Below are positions 45,480 to 57,335 of a DNA stretch of 64,000 nucleotides, one piece after another. This DNA is from Loripinus fragilis (taxonomy: Eukaryota; Mollusca; Bivalvia; Lucinida; Lucinidae). Every line of letters starts with the position of its first letter. The stretch's first letter is position 1. The stretch lies in assembly GCA_964019695.1 (NCBI GenBank), contig OZ026527.1, forward strand, positions 72,999,471 to 73,063,470, read 5' to 3'. Under the pieces are notes generated by a model that made no database searches, was not told where the DNA came from, and was given only the letters and a program-made list of their open reading frames with translations. The position numbers and the translations under genes were made by a program.

Positions 45480-46335
45480 CAACAATGGAACTAGCCTTTA
45501 ATGCTGGGTAATTTTGCAAGATTTATTGTCATCTGCTGTTTTTTGTTTATGTTTGTCTCAAAATATGTTTTTTTCAGTAAACTCTTTCAGTAGTACCATC
45601 AGTGTCATTTGGGTTGAATCATGATCAGGCCTCACATTAACTTTTTTCGATAAGGGCAGTTTTATTTATTTTTGTTTTACCCATTTTTTGTAAAAGTTAT
45701 TTTGTTTCGACCCTGGGTGTCTTATTCCACAAGAAGCACTATGCTCAACTTTCATAATGCTACTTTAAGTATTAAGTGGAGGCCTTTCTCCAGATAACTA
45801 TTTGGATAATGATGAAACATCACAAAATCATACCACACCCATAGCCTGACTTTGTTTGTTTCATATATGATGTACAGATGACAAAAATTCCACTTGTCCA
45901 CTCATAATTAACAGTGAAATCTAGAAAGGATGAGTAATTCTTCCCAAAGCACTCGTCCTACAGGAAGAATTACTTGTCCTTTTTAGTTTCACTCTAAAAT
46001 CTGAGGGTGAAACTAGCATTTTCTGAGTATTGTCTGTGAAATCTTTTTGTCAGTACATGGGGTGCAGTTATGAATTTGACCGGGTAGATATCATTTTAAT
46101 AGTGATATTAGGAAATTTATAAGTCATTACATATTACTCCCTCATGTTCTTTATTGCATACGCTTTTAATGGACAAGTACCTGTGTTTGTAGGACGAGTG
46201 AATCAATATTGTAAGTCACTCGTCCTGCAGGACAAGTGCAATATTGAAATATTTTTGTCCCCTGATGTACGCCTCCCTGAGGAATTAAGACTTCAGCAAC
46301 ACAAAGTGGACAGAAGAGACAGAGAAACTAAGAAT
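45480..46335. other. Stretch upstream of exon A with short hairpins
   Basis: GAGTAATTCTTCC...GGAAGAATTACTTGTCC at 45930-45980 and GGACGAGTGA...TCACTCGTCCTGC at 46192-46235 fold as hairpins. No exon was found despite phase-guided search. Confidence 0.45.
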
Positions 46336-46338
46336 TTA

Positions 46339-46550
46339 CTACAGTAAAACCTGTCTTAAGCGACCACTCAAAAAGAAGACTAAAAATTGGTTTTCAACAC
46401 CAATTATCACTTAATGCAGGTCAAAAGTATTGCAGAATGCTCCAATGGTAGCATTCTGCAATACTTTCTACCTTCATTAAGCTACCATTTGTCATTAAGA
46501 CATTTGTTTTGTCTTTTTTTTGAGTGGCCGCTTTAGACAGGATTTACTAC
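46339..46550. mobile_element. MITE-E copy 5
   Basis: TACAGTAAAACCTGTCTTAA and a mirrored, eroded CTTTAGACAGGATTTACTA; inner ATGCTCCAATGGTAGCAT. Confidence 0.75.
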
Positions 46551-46707
46551 TTGTGGTTTAATGTGGACTGAATGCAGCAGATAATATTCTAAAATTGTTT
46601 TTCCTGTGAGTTAAATTCATATTAAGAAGAATGGTTCAAATTGAATTTTATTTTTATTTCACCCTCCAATTTGGCTTTTTGCAAAAAATAAATCGGTAAA
46701 ACAAACA

Positions 46708-47470
46708 AGAGGGCCCTTGGGCCCTGGGTCGCTCACCTGAGAATCACTGATCAGCGGAGTGGAACCTTTTGTGAAATTTTGGTAGAGTGCATCATGAGGA
46801 ACAATTCAGTGAAATTATTTTGATTTTGGGTCAGTGGTTCAAAAGATGTTGTTTAAAAGATTTCTTATCTGGAGCCCTGGCAGTCCTCCTGTTTGGTGCA
46901 ACAGAACCATTTAAGCAACGTTGAAAGAGGGCATCATGGGAAATATTCATGTGAAGTTATGGAATTTGGACCAGTGGTTCAAAAGGAGATGTCGTTTAAA
47001 GACATTTCTTATCTAGAGCTCTGACAGCCCCTTTGTTCAGTGGACTGGAACCATTTGTGCACTTTTGGTGGAATGTATCATGAGGAACAATTCTGTGAAA
47101 TTATTTTGAATTTGGACCAGTGGTTCAGGAGGAAATGCCGTTTAAAGGTATTTCTTATCTGGATATCTGGCAGCCCTTTTGTTCAGCGGAGTGTAACCAT
47201 TTGTATAATTTTGGTAGAGGGTATCAAGAGGAACAATTCTGTGAAATTATTTTTAATTTGGGTCAGTGGTTCAGGAGGAGATGTTGTTTAAAAGATTTCT
47301 TATCTGGAGCTCTGGTGTCCCTCCTGTTCGGTGGAGCGGAACCATTTATGCAATTTTGAAAGAGAGCATCATGGGGAACATTCATGTGAAGTTATGTGAA
47401 ATTAGGACCAGTGGTTCAGGAAAAGATGTCGTTTAAAGAAAACGTTTAGGCACAGACGGACGGACGAGCT
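46708..47470. repeat. Tandem array of ~146-bp units
   Basis: Head AACAAGAGGGCCCTTGGGCC then CTGGGTCGCTCACCTGA. Unit landmarks at about 46877, 47024, 47169 and 47315 (spacing 145-147), each with TTGTTCAG.GGAGTG and CAGTGGTTCAGGAGGA. Ends ACAGACGGACGGACGAGC. Same unit type as the array at 33-37 kb. Confidence 0.85.
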
Positions 47471-47814
47471 AAATATATAAAAAAGATGGCTTAGCTAAAT
47501 AATCTTGCAACTCTTTAAGGAATAACATCAATATGTCAAACGGTTTGAATTATGATCAGGCCTCACATTTACTGTTTTGGATAAACAATCTTTCAATAAT
47601 ATTTGTAGCTGAATCAGAACATTTTTTCACATAAGTTTTTGGTTTTGATGGGCAAAATCCAACATGGCTGCCACTGAACATGCTATATTGAGTTGGGAGT
47701 TTCTCAACTTTGAGAAAAGATGCAAAAAAGCTTATCGCTGAATGTGAGCTACGTTTCTGATACCAAATAATAATTTGGAATCAGTAAATTTTCATGAAAA
47801 TTGTTTCTAGAAAT

Positions 47815-47985
47815 AAATAGAGGATATTCAAATGTTTTTGATAAATATGTCTTTTATTTCATGAGTGAAGTGGACAATATTTATATTTCATGAGTGGCAA
47901 AGCCACGAATGAAATATAATTATTGTCCACTTCACAAGTGAAATAAAAGACATATTTAACAAAAAAACATTTGAATTTTCTTTTT
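47815..47985. repeat. Foldback MITE-L, copy 2
   Basis: TTCAAATGTTTTTGATAAAT and mirrored ATTTAACAAAAAAACATTTGAA; inner TCTTTTATTTC and GAAATAAAAGA arms. AAAGAAAATTC terminus as in copy 1. Confidence 0.7.
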
Positions 47986-47989
47986 ATTA

Positions 47990-48950
47990 TCTACAAATTT
48001 CCCATAATCTTTTAAGGTAAAGAGAAGTGAATCTTACTTTACATTAGCTTTTGTTTTGATTTTCTAGTTGTAGCAGACAAATTTATAAAAGCTCTTTCTT
48101 TTAGTAAGCTTCTTAGCGACTCTGACTTTTTGTTTACAGTCCATAGAAAAAGGAAACACCAATAGTTGTTTCCCTTAGAAAAGAAACAGATATGCATAAA
48201 GAGTTGCTTCCCTTAGACCGTATTGAGAAAATAGAAAAAATAGTTCCAATCTTACGGTTTCTCTCCTGTGAAAATATCAAATCTTGTATTTTCACAGCTG
48301 TGAAAATACAAGTTTTTATATTTTCACGGCTGTGAAATATATGCATTATATTTAATCAATATTTTCCTGTATTTCATTACATAGTAGATAATAAAGGATC
48401 TTACACCAGTGATCATCTCATAGAAAATTTATTAAACAAGCCTCTGGTCTGAATGTGTTAAGACTGACATGAAAATGTGCAGCCTTGGCAGCATCGATCC
48501 ACTGAACAGAGAGGCGTGGGGATTGGGTGTTAGACACTCTAGCCACCTGCTGCCTACCCCAGTACCTTGGACACCCGCAGCAGTAGAAAAATAAACTCAG
48601 GATCAAGGCAAGGCAAGGTTTGGCAAGTTTAATACATTTACTATGAAATGATCAAGAGTGTAACATTCTGTCTATCAAATGACCTTTTAAATGCGATTTT
48701 GTCGCCTTCAAAGTTTGTTTGTTTCAATAAAAAGTTACATTGTTGTAACGAATATCGCAATGACGTTACTATTCCTGCCGAAAATATTATGTAACATGTG
48801 GTCATAACATTATTTATGACAAGATAATTCGTTTTTCATCATTCTGGATAGTGCAAAAATAAAAACACGGCATGTACCCTCCACTAAGAGGGAAGGCAAA
48901 AGATCAAATAACAGCTCCTTTTCCCCCTGCTAACCCCAGCCCTCACCAGC
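47990..48950. other. Non-coding stretch with a 28-bp perfect palindrome
   Basis: The perfect palindrome at 48284-48311 has its centre at CAGCTG and arms TGTATTTTCA and TGAAAATACA. 48418-48610 has one 62-codon frame without recognisable domains. Confidence 0.4.
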
Positions 48951-48955
48951 ATGTG

Positions 48956-48983
48956 GGGGGGGGGGGGGGGGGGGGGAGGGGGG
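48956..48983. repeat. Poly-G run
   Basis: More than 20 consecutive G, then GAGGGGGGGTGG. Confidence 0.9.
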
Positions 48984-48999
48984 GTGGTTACTATGTATA

Positions 49000-50767
49000 G
49001 TGCATTAATTAAGTTAATGTCTGGTTGCCATGGTGATTGTTTAATTGAACTAAGAAGGGCAAATTTGGACATTTTTGTCTTGTTGCTAGGCAACTTTGGT
49101 TACAAGTAAAAATTTTGGACCTTTTTTAAGGAAGGGGATTACGATGTTGTATCTTACAATCATCAATATTGATATGCTTATCACTTTTAGTTGCTTACTG
49201 TCGTCGTTAGCTTTATGGTATTCATAAAATGGCAACTGTCACGTTCCATCGAAATAACGTCATAATGACGTTATTGGTGAAGTAATGTTGAGGACAAATA
49301 TTTGGCGCACTTCTGGTTTACCAGCCGCAGTTAATGATGTAAGACTCAAGCTACAGTCCTGCTTGTTGAATGGCGGGGACTGTCCCCCCACACCCTCGCT
49401 TCCTTTTTGTGTAAGGGTTATTTAATCATTTGTAGGCCATGTTGTTTCCATTGTGTTGGATTCCAATATGATGGCAACCCCTAAACAACAAATAGAATAG
49501 ATTGCGCACGGTAAACCAGAGACAACCCAAGTATTTATTGCACAATCTGAAATTCTATTACGTGACACATTCAATTTTAAAGTGTAGGACATAGATGACA
49601 TCTTTTCTGATTTACCACCATTTCTGGAGCTACCACATAAACCGGTACATTCAACATATCTCCCAGAAAACTTCTGTCGGTTTGACATTGACTTCAAGAA
49701 AATGCTGTGCCTAGACTTACTGAAATGAAACGGAAATACCAAAACGAACGGAAGCATAAAAATAATTTATCAATCCTACATCAAAATTAAAAATATAGAA
49801 TCAATATTAGAATCGTAAACTGAGCTTAAAACCTATTTTACACACAGTTGAACCGAGAGACATAAAATGAATGATTGAAACTATAGTGGGCATTACAGAT
49901 ACAGCATCTTAAAAGTTTGTTTCAAAATTACAAATATACGTTTTTATATACAACTGGAATACACAAGTCATAGAATTAGTTTTAAAATATAATTTTCAGT
50001 GTCACATTTTCACCTTTACTGAAATGTTGATTGGGTTGCTAGTTCTTGGTGTTAACAAGAGTCCATTAATTAGCTTTGTTAGTTCCTCCTCCATATTGAC
50101 ACATTGATTGGGATTATCAGTTCCGAGGTGTTCACAAGGGCCCTTTATTATTTCTTTCAATTAATCATATCTCTAAATAAACAGCATACAGGATTTATTT
50201 TAGTACACATAGCATATGCGCAAAAGCCTCCTTTAACACCCATTTTGTCATACCTAGAGGTCCAAAGCTTCTTATGACTCTTCATTTTCACCTATACATG
50301 TACTTTGTGTACGCAAGAAGGAAAGGCTCCTGCGAACCTGTGCAGGCTCCCTTGAGCCTTCTTTACACAAAAATGCAACAAGTATCAATATCACATATGC
50401 AGTCTCGAATGAGCCTTCGCTGTTCAAAGTGTTATAACCATTTCTGTCCAATCATGTGTTTGTGTTTGTTGGTTATTTTATAGCAGTGGGTGTTCCTGCT
50501 AGAGTGCGCTCATGTGCAGTCTTGTATGAGCCTTCACTTCACACAGTGCCCAATAGCTAATTTCATACTGAGTTTTCCCCGACATGTTCCGATTAGCTCA
50601 GAGCCCTCCAGAATAGAATAAGATAAATACCTTGAGAATACCTTGAGAATTGTTGCTGGGCTCTGAGGGAAGGAGATATCTCCTTTTTAAGCCCAACTTC
50701 CTATCCGGTCAATTAAAAAACTTGCAAATAACGTGACATATATTTAAATACGCATTGCAGATACACA
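49000..50767. other. Low-repeat stretch, function unknown
   Basis: A 111-codon minus-strand frame (49757-49422) has no recognisable domain. A CRE-like ATGACGTTAT with mirrored AACGTCAT lies at 49253-49272. Nothing can be assigned. Confidence 0.35.
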
Positions 50768-50775
50768 ATGTTGAC

Positions 50776-52712
50776 GATTCCGGGACATCTCGGTCCCTAA
50801 CAAACTCGGCCCCCATATATTCGGGGACCAAATTCAACCCCTACAAACTTGGCCCCCAACCGAAATATGGTTCAGGAGGCTGGCTAGTTTCTTTATACAT
50901 GTAAATCATCTGTTAAAAACATTAGTGCCCTGCAGATAATGCGTGTTGTGATGGATATAAATGCATGTTGTGCTGGATATTGGCATTTTATGATGTTGAC
51001 GCTGTCCACTTTTTGAAAGAAAGGTTCAGTCGAATACTCAGGTATGTTTACTCAAACGTGCATGAGCGTTCTACATGAAACCCAGGAAAGTCTCGATGTT
51101 TGGAATTGTAAATTGGGCCTCGACTAGAGAAAACCTGGGGGGGGGGGGGGGGGGGGGGGGGGGGTTGCGAACATCAAGGTGCAGCAGACCAGCCTGTGCA
51201 TTGGCAGTCTGATCAGCACCTTCGCTATTCGCTTATTGGAAAATATCGTATCTAGACTTGCTTCTATTAAATACACACATTTATTTCCAATTACCGTAAT
51301 CTCATCGATGATTGATTATATTTTCAGCTTTTCATCGTGCGCAGGCTCCTGCTACTTAATATGCAAAGTCTTAGAGAAAACTAATATAGTCTTGAATGAT
51401 CCATTACAAAAGAAACAACAATCAACAAGAAAATAATGCATATACAATGTAGTACAATGAACAAAAACGCACAAATGAATTGTTTCTAGAAATTATCCCA
51501 GTCAACATCCAAAATCAGGCAACTATCAGCTCGACATTGAAACGCTATTCGGATGGCATGTCACTGGCGGGCCGATAGTCAGTGATTCATTTACAATTTG
51601 AGCTTATTGGTCCTGGGACTCGCTGTTTCCAATATCAATGAGTCCCAACTGCAAACTTATGAGCCCAAAACACTATTTTTAATGACAAGTCTGCAATACT
51701 ATTGCATCCCGGGACTCGCCGGGACTCGCTGAAATAAAAACTTATGCGCAAAAGATGCAGGATGCGCAGGTAACAAAATCACTGGATAGTGGTCCGATTT
51801 TACGTCCTATTGGGATAAAGTTGATGCACGTGATTTATTCAGTTCAATTTATTATCTCCAAAATGAGACACATTCCCTTTTGAGGAACCATATTTTGTGG
51901 CTTTTCATTAGGGTTTACACTGGTTTTCTTTAAATGAAATTAACAGCACTGAGACTGTGTAAATGCTAATGTGTCACATGCTCATGTGTCTCATGAGTAT
52001 ATATAACCACATATCATGGCCCATATTAAATGGGACATAGACAAACTGTGTAATCCCACCTGAGAAGCCCCGCCCGTGATGTGGCGGCTCATCAGGGTTT
52101 ACACTATTTTAAAACTGTTTCTTGGTTTAAGGTTTATTTAGCAAAACAATTATGATCTAAAATTTGACGATTCTCGTCGTTCGCTAACCACGTTGTGTTA
52201 AAAATTATAATTGCTCTGGCAAGCTGCGCCAGATGCGTTATTTCATTATCTGTTTAAATGGGGCATATAGGCAAACAGTACAGTCCAATTTGAGAAGCCT
52301 TATTATATGGCGCCTCAACTTGGTCTATACTGCTTGAAATACCAATTAATGTTAACCCAAACGACTTAATAGGCCTATGTCTAAGCTTTAATTTGGTATT
52401 AAGTTTAAGAGTCTAGGATAAGTAACAGCTGTGATATTATTACTTTTGTAGGCATACCCCCATTCTCAAATCCGCTATGGGTTGCCATGCAATTTCACAG
52501 CCCATACCATTTTTAAGACACCTTTGTTTCTCATTCAAGGGGTCCCAATGAACAATTTGACACCCATGAAAAATTGTCCTGGGGGTGCAAGGTAACCTAA
52601 ATTGGATGCAGGGGTAATCTTATATAGGGGCCTAGTTGGTTAGGGGCCGAGTTTGCTATGGGCCGAGTTTGTGGGGGGCCAAGTTTGCCAGGGGCCGTGA
52701 TGTCCAGAAACC
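50776..52712. mobile_element. TIR element with GGCCGAGTTTG subrepeats and 8-bp duplication
   Basis: ATGTTGAC is duplicated exactly at 50768-50775 and 52713-52720. Termini GATTCCGGGACATC and, mirrored, GGTTTCTGGACATC. Inside both ends lie serial CTAACAAACTCGGCCCC-type repeats in opposite orientation. 1937 bp; the 8-bp duplication fits hAT or MULE. A MITE-B copy is nested inside. No transposase found. Confidence 0.7.
51115..51275. repeat. MITE-B copy 4 with a poly-G expansion
   Basis: GGGCCTCGACTAGAGAAAAC then a run of about 26 G (51138-51164), then CAGACCAGCCTGTGCATTGG and TTGGAAAATATCGTATCTAG as in other copies. Confidence 0.7.
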
Positions 52713-53397
52713 ATGTTGACAAGTGAAAACATGCGAATATGCACATATGATAAATTTGGCTTCGTTCTGGTTTAAGGTTTATTTAGCAAAACAATTATGA
52801 TCTAAAATTTGACGATTTTCGTCGTTCGCTAACCACGTTGTGTTAAAAATTATAATTGCTCTGGCGAGACTGCGCCAGATGCGTTATTTCATTATCTGTT
52901 TAAATGGGGCATATAGGCAAACAGTACAGTCCAAGTTGAGAAGCCTTATTATATGGCGCCTCAACTTGGTCTATACTGCTTGAAATACCAATTAATGTTA
53001 ACCCAAACGACTTAATAGGCCTATGTCTAAGCTTTAATTTGGTATTAAGTTTAAGAGTCTAGGATAAGTAACAGCTGTGATATTATTACTTTTGTAGGCA
53101 TACCCCCATTCTCAAATCCGCTATGGGTTGCCATGCATTTTCACAGCCCATACCATTTTTAGGACACCTTTGTTTCTCACTCAAGGGGTCCCAATGAACA
53201 ATTTGACACCCATGAAAAATTGTCCTGGGGGTGCAAGGTAACCTAAATTGGATGCCGGGGTAATCTTATATAGGGGCCTAGTTGGCTAGGGGCCGAGTTT
53301 GCTATGGGCCGAGTTTGTTAGGGGCCGAGATGTCCAGAAACCATGTTGACAAGTGAAAACATGCGAATATGCACATATGATAAATTTGGCTTCGTTC
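52123..53397. repeat. Recent tandem duplication, unit ~645 bp
   Basis: 52123-52767 and 52768-53397 are nearly identical. The second copy lacks about 16 bp of the GGGGCCAAGTTTGCC subrepeat block and has one extra base near 52868. The unit covers the right half of the TIR element plus about 50 bp of flank, so the duplication post-dates that insertion. Confidence 0.9.
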
Positions 53398-53604
53398 TGG
53401 TTTGGTCTCGTTCTGGTGAATCTAGGGACCCAGTCAGCGCAGTAAATGCCCCCACATGGAGGCATTTTTGTTAGAGAAATTGTTGTTCAGGAACACATAA
53501 TATTGCATTTTATCATCACATTTTTGCACCTACAATAGCTAGAGATAGCAATGTTGGCAAAAGAAAAGAATCAACTTCTTAGAACAGGTTCAGTTGATCA
53601 TGAT

Positions 53605-53642
53605 TTCTAAGTATATACTTCGATCGAAGTATATACTTAGAA
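53605..53642. repeat. Perfect 38-bp palindrome in the left inverted end
   Basis: Arms CTAAGTATATACTTCGAT centred on CGATCG at 53621-53626. The right-end counterpart (58748-58785) has a single changed base in one arm plus a frayed end. Confidence 0.85.
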
Positions 53643-54579
53643 GGAAGTATTGAGATTGAATGGGATTGAATGAGGTTGGTGATTATTTTCGTAGGCATAC
53701 AGAGTTGCAAAATTATACTAAGACAGGGGTGAAGAGGTTCATAAACCCTTTTATATTTTGAAATAATTTTCAATTTTCACCCCTGCGTTTTTGCATTTAA
53801 AGGAAAAAACATGCATTCAGGATATTTTTGAGGATGTCCCCCATGTCACTGTGAGGAGAAAAATCATCAAGCGTGACATGAGTGTGTATTTCTGTTTTAT
53901 CTGAGGGGGCATCTCAAAAGAAACCATTAAAACACTTTTTTCAAAATAAAGAAAATGCAAAGGTATAGAAATTGAAAATTAGAGTGGCAGTAGGTAGATT
54001 CGTACAGTTTTGCAAGTAATTTAATTATAACTTGCTTACTTTTTTAACTAGCCTTTTCGTCTGTCGTAACCAAGAAAATACACATGTCTGGTTTATTATG
54101 CTGACCTAGTTTCGTTTTCAGCGTTTCCAGTTAGCTAGGGAGCTATCATTATTTAAGGATATTCATCTGGCCAATATGGCGTGGTGGCTAAAATCTGAGG
54201 GTGCTTTGAATTTTGAGCTGTAACAAGACCAATGTCCTTTTTTGCTCTGAATTTCAGAAATAATCATAAGAGGTACATACTATAGTTTATATTTTTGTTG
54301 CTGAATGAAATAAAAACAAAAAATAAATAAGTAAAATATTACCTTGAAGTTGGCCAATTTTTGCCTACCGGCTCTCCTATTTATCTCCATCATAGATAAA
54401 CATGTTTTACACGAACATGTAGTGTGATATGTAATCCAGCAAAGCCAATTTATAAAATTTCCAAAATTTATTTCACAAGGTCACTAATCCTGCTTTTTCG
54501 ATAGCATCTAACACTCATAAAATAGCCGGCCAGGCATAATGTACATGTATATCAACACCTGTGAACAGGGCTACCAATC

Positions 54580-56171
54580 CACTTCTTTCATTGGAAAATA
54601 GAGAGAATACCTTTTTACTCCAAATGATATTTGCTTCGAGATAATTATGAGCAGAAATTTCTATTATGAACAAGCAGAAGTCGATATGTATAGGTTTCAT
54701 TGGGTTCTGTCTTATTGGAGGAAGTTGTTATAATTTCATGGTCGCGAAAAGCTAGCATGACCTCTGCATGGAAGAAAATACATTGCAATTTAGTAATTTA
54801 GCACATGGTCCTCTTTCTGTCTACCCGACTGTTATAGCTTTCGTCCTATATTTTTGATAATTTTTGATTATTTGTAGAATTGTGACTATTACATGTATTT
54901 TCATAATCATAGGTTACAGTCAATTAAACAAATAAGTTCGTACAGCGAAAAATGCCTGTCGCTATTTTTAAAAAATATACATGCAATGATTGGCCGCAGG
55001 GGCATGATTCTTTGCGTTCTGGCTTGAGTTTTCGCGGGCTTCCCGCAATCATGCACCCAAGAATTATCACTACCAGATCATTAGGTACTAGATTTTTGAT
55101 AACATTCCTTCAGCCCAAATAGATGCCTTAAACCGAACGCATAACTGAGTTTAACTGAGTGAAAACGTAGCAATGTACATCTATCTACAGCAACCATGAA
55201 CCCCATACCCCCCATGTTTTTAAATTTTCACGTTAATCATTTTTCACTTCTTCGTATATGTTTTATAAAGGATATTTCTTGTTGTTACCTATTATACTCC
55301 CATTTTATAAGATGTTTTAAAAAATCGGAGGGCCGCTGAGCTTCTCTCTCATACCATTAGATCGTGGTCCGTGGCAAGATAAGTTTGTTGAAAGCCTGCT
55401 TAGGCCACGAAGTAAACATTTTAATATGAATGTACATATACACTATACACATCACGATTAAAAGGGAAGGGGGGGGGGGGACAAAGCTTTTAAGTTGCTT
55501 GATGACAATGAAGTAAAACAAACTCATGGCCAGTAACGAGCAAACCACCAACATACAACCAATCAGCATAGTGCAACACACTGAAAAATGTATGAGTAAT
55601 TACTGCCATACACTAAAAACACTGGAGTAAAAATTAAGCTGATACTTAGATCGGTTCCCCTCGTACATTAAGCTCTACTTCTGTAAGGCATATTAATATG
55701 CTGACAAGCTATTAAAGGGAGAGAACCAGTCTAGCTGATACTAGACCGCCATTAAGTTGTATTGAATTTTTCTAAAGATAAGTCGTTTTGTATTCAAAAA
55801 ATGAAAGTGATGTTTAAAAAAAAGGTGGCAGCTCAGCTGTCATCTCTTTTGATACCAGCCTGAGGCATTTTTATAGAATATGCACTCCAGATTGAGACCA
55901 GGGGGGCAAAGCTCTGGTTTAGAGCATTCACATGGCTTAAACTAGCTCCCAAGATACGCAATTATTACATTGCCTTCTGAGTGCCATCTGCTGATAACCT
56001 TTGCAAACAGATTTGACTTAGATCAGGTCTGACAATATGTTGGACCCTAATCTGGATCCAATCTGTATGACACTCAGATGGTATTCTTGAAAAAAGTTGA
56101 TTTTGAAAAAAAAAAAAAAAAAAAAAAAACAGCAAATACAGCAGATGACAAAAAAGTATCATAAAATTTCC

Positions 56172-56202
<31 letters not shown>

Positions 56203-56550
56203 AAGAGTAAATACTATTTTACCAGTTTATTCTTCAGAAAAACAAAGTTAGTGGTTTAAGAAACTATACTGGTTGCGCCGAGTTGTACGCACATGCGTTT
56301 GCGTACACGTAGGCACTCCATTGCCAGCTCACACTACCCATTTACTGTATTTGTGCGCAGGCTGATTTTGGACTAGGAACAAGCAGATTAATAAAAGCTA
56401 CAACGCATCATGACAGTAGTTGTATGGTGGAAATATAATAATACAGGAACATTGTTATAACAGCTCACACAAATGAAAAAAGAGCTATAATAGCAGAACT
56501 TTTAATGCCAATGATGCAACCAAAAATGACCCAATGTGTCCAGTCTGATA
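54580..56550. other. Interior of the 5.2-kb element, left part
   Basis: AT-rich. A TTAA-type MITE relic (GATCAGGTCTGAC, TTGATTTTGAAAA) lies at 55970-56150, followed by an A run at 56107-56130 and a G run at 56174-56200. No coding frame. Confidence 0.4.
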
Positions 56551-56559
56551 GAGTCTCTG

Positions 56560-56780
56560 TCAAGTAAAATAAGACCTAAGACACAAAATAAGGTCCTTGT
56601 TATGTAATGCACTATCTACTTTTGCAATCATCAGAGCTACATATCTCAAATTGTACAATTGCTGTCGTGTGGCAGCTATTGTTTTGTGTCTCTGGTGGAT
56701 TGGTCTATGGTCTGCGATTGTGGTATTTACCGTCATCCTCACTTGCATTCTGATAAGACTGTGAGGATGTACAGGTAAGT
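56560..56780 (-). repeat. Penelope-like or foldback tail fragment
   Basis: GATTGGTCTATGGTCTGCGA then TTGTGGTATTTACCGTCATC resembles the arm at 8395-8435 and the stretch at 1590-1620. Confidence 0.4.
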
Positions 56781-56825
56781 AAGAATCAAATCGGGGAATG
56801 CAGCCTCACATTGAGCAGACCTCTA

Positions 56826-57137
56826 AATAATGCAGATCCAGGGATTATTTGCCAGGGGGTGGGGGTCCAGTCTTACTGCCAGAAAACAGCTCTGACAATG
56901 TTTTTTTTTCGTTATTTTAGTCCTAAACTAATTTTACTGTTTTACAAAGGGTGTCCAATGATTATTTCAAAGAAATTATTTTCTAAGGTTTCAGAGGGGT
57001 CCAACTTTTTCAAGGGGGGGGGGTCCAACTTTTTCCAGGGGGGGGGGGTCCAAATGCTAATTTCTATAGAAACCCATATAACGTGTTTTTTTCCAGGGGG
57101 GTCCGGACCCCCTACCCCCTCTCTGGATCCGCACATG
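56826..57137. mobile_element. MITE-K copy 4 inside a hairpin element
   Basis: GCAGATCCAGGGA at left, CTCTCTGGATCCGCACATG at right, with several G runs. Its two flanks (CAGACCTCTAAATAATG and TGATTTCACAACTTATTT) match the outer arm of HP elements. Confidence 0.6.
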
Positions 57138-57149
57138 TGATTTCACAAC

Positions 57150-57335
57150 TTATTTTTCTTATTTCAAAAGAAAACATTAGCTGTGGCTTCCCAAAAGACC
57201 CATCTCGAGAAGACGATTCATTTGAGCACCAAAACAAATGTTTGGATTTATAGATAAGAAAATATTCACAGTTCTACGCTGAAAAAAACTTGCCTATCTG
57301 GACCTATGTCATGTAATGTGACAGGGCCTGAAAAC
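57150..57335 (-). repeat. Hairpin element HP copy 8
   Basis: Diverged core CCCATCTCGAGAAGACGATT; flanks TTTTTCTTATTTC and GATAAGAAAATATTCACAGT then TATCTGGACCTATGTCATGT as in copy 6. Confidence 0.65.

Noticed and set aside
49195..49240. Start exon MNTIKLTTT with donor GTAAGC
   Set aside because: Ends in phase 0, not the required phase 2, and lacks a hydrophobic leader.
49422..49757. 111-codon minus-strand frame as a gene or receptor exon
   Set aside because: No domain, and its best internal donor gives phase 1, which does not fit exon A. Left unassigned.
50255..50300. First exon MKSHKKLWTS joining exon A in phase
   Set aside because: The phase fits, but there is no signal peptide, which this membrane receptor needs, and no supporting promoter context.
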